From IMG/VR virus record IMGVR_UViG_3300028410_000056, positions 1 through 26,770 of that record: a stretch of DNA of 26,770 nt; one strand, 5' to 3'. This document shows, piece by piece, positions 26,617-26,770 of the stretch. Each line of letters begins with the position of its first letter. Position 1 is the stretch's first letter. This stretch comes from a virus. The position numbers were made by a program, and so were the translations under genes. The notes beneath the pieces are model-generated. The model saw nothing but the letters and a program-made list of their open reading frames with translations. It made no database searches and was not told where the DNA came from.

Positions 26617-26770
26617 TTCGATTATATAAAAATCTCTTTAGATTAGCCACACTGAATGTATTGGCACTAATGGGGATACTACGAATGTATTTTTGACCAG
26701 TAAACGTCTCTGATGTATGGGTAGAGCCACTAACTATCCTATCGGAGTCCGTAAAATCAGGGACTCCTAT
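26598..26770 (+). CDS. Partial small membrane protein, possible holin
   Basis: The frame begins MMNNRLVRLYKNLFRLAT (two adjacent ATGs, 26598 and 26601) and enters a hydrophobic segment (LNVLALMGILRMYFG) before a polar stretch running off the window end. It overlaps the XhlA-like gene. Position and the hydrophobic segment suggest a holin or other lysis membrane protein, but the C-terminus is missing. Confidence 0.45.

Noticed and set aside
1-26770. UGA as tryptophan (table 4)
   Set aside because: UGG is common in the same genes and the UGA positions fall in polyglycine tracts and conserved glycine motifs.
1-26770. Minus-strand open frames, for example 14885-15415, 15776-16267, 22962-23663
   Set aside because: Each lies opposite a long well-supported + strand gene and has a composition typical of antisense frames; none shows a recognisable motif.

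Overview
The window is a fragment of a double-stranded DNA phage genome with every supported gene on the + strand. It reads sensibly only if UGA is a sense codon for glycine (translation table 25). With UAA and UAG as the only stops, broken short frames fuse into full-length phage proteins, and in-frame UGA falls where the families carry glycine: the GHLL segment of the large terminase, the NTGDQ and KLDGIE motifs of the tail fibre, and poly-glycine tracts of a second fibre. UGG is used for tryptophan throughout, so UGA=Trp (table 4) does not fit. UGA=Gly is established for Absconditabacteria (SR1) and Gracilibacteria, so the host is most likely one of these. The absence of a tape measure or tail-tube genes, together with an adaptor, a large hub-like protein and two big virion proteins, suggests a short-tailed (podovirus-like) phage.

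Layout. Positions 1-1497 hold the end of an early/replication region: small proteins, an SSB-like protein with an acidic ...SLPF tail, and a conserved phage protein. Positions 1498-1790 are largely non-coding, with a candidate folded RNA and a tRNA-like element whose acceptor stem continues into a helix of about 29 positions. Positions 1791-3680 hold a secreted peptide, a Cys-rich protein, and a membrane-anchored amidase/lytic-transglycosylase endolysin split by a -1 frameshift, then a tiny one-helix membrane protein. Positions 3703-7251 hold many small accessory proteins, among them a UGA-dominated (Gly-X)n repeat protein, a DUF6948-like protein, three small Cys-rich proteins and a gene with a premature UAA. 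A terminator at 7253-7274 closes this block.

From about 7383 the late (virion) operon begins behind a candidate promoter: small terminase, head-tail adaptor, hub/stabilisation-like protein, glycine-rich tail fibre, an 802-aa and a 694-aa virion protein (likely internal/ejection proteins), large terminase, portal, a small protein, scaffold and major capsid protein. A strong terminator follows the capsid gene. Then come a small protein, a short acidic protein, a 700-aa tail fibre, a LamG-like binding protein, and a cluster of small membrane proteins at the right edge that is probably a lysis module.

Genes are tightly packed, often overlapping as ATGA or TAATG. Clear Shine-Dalgarno sequences are generally missing; many starts instead follow an AT-rich (C)CTTTATA-like leader. 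The capsid gene has no UGA codon although most surrounding genes are full of them. Most unusual are the (Gly-X)n gene, the tRNA-capped long helix, the split endolysin and the UGA-free capsid gene.
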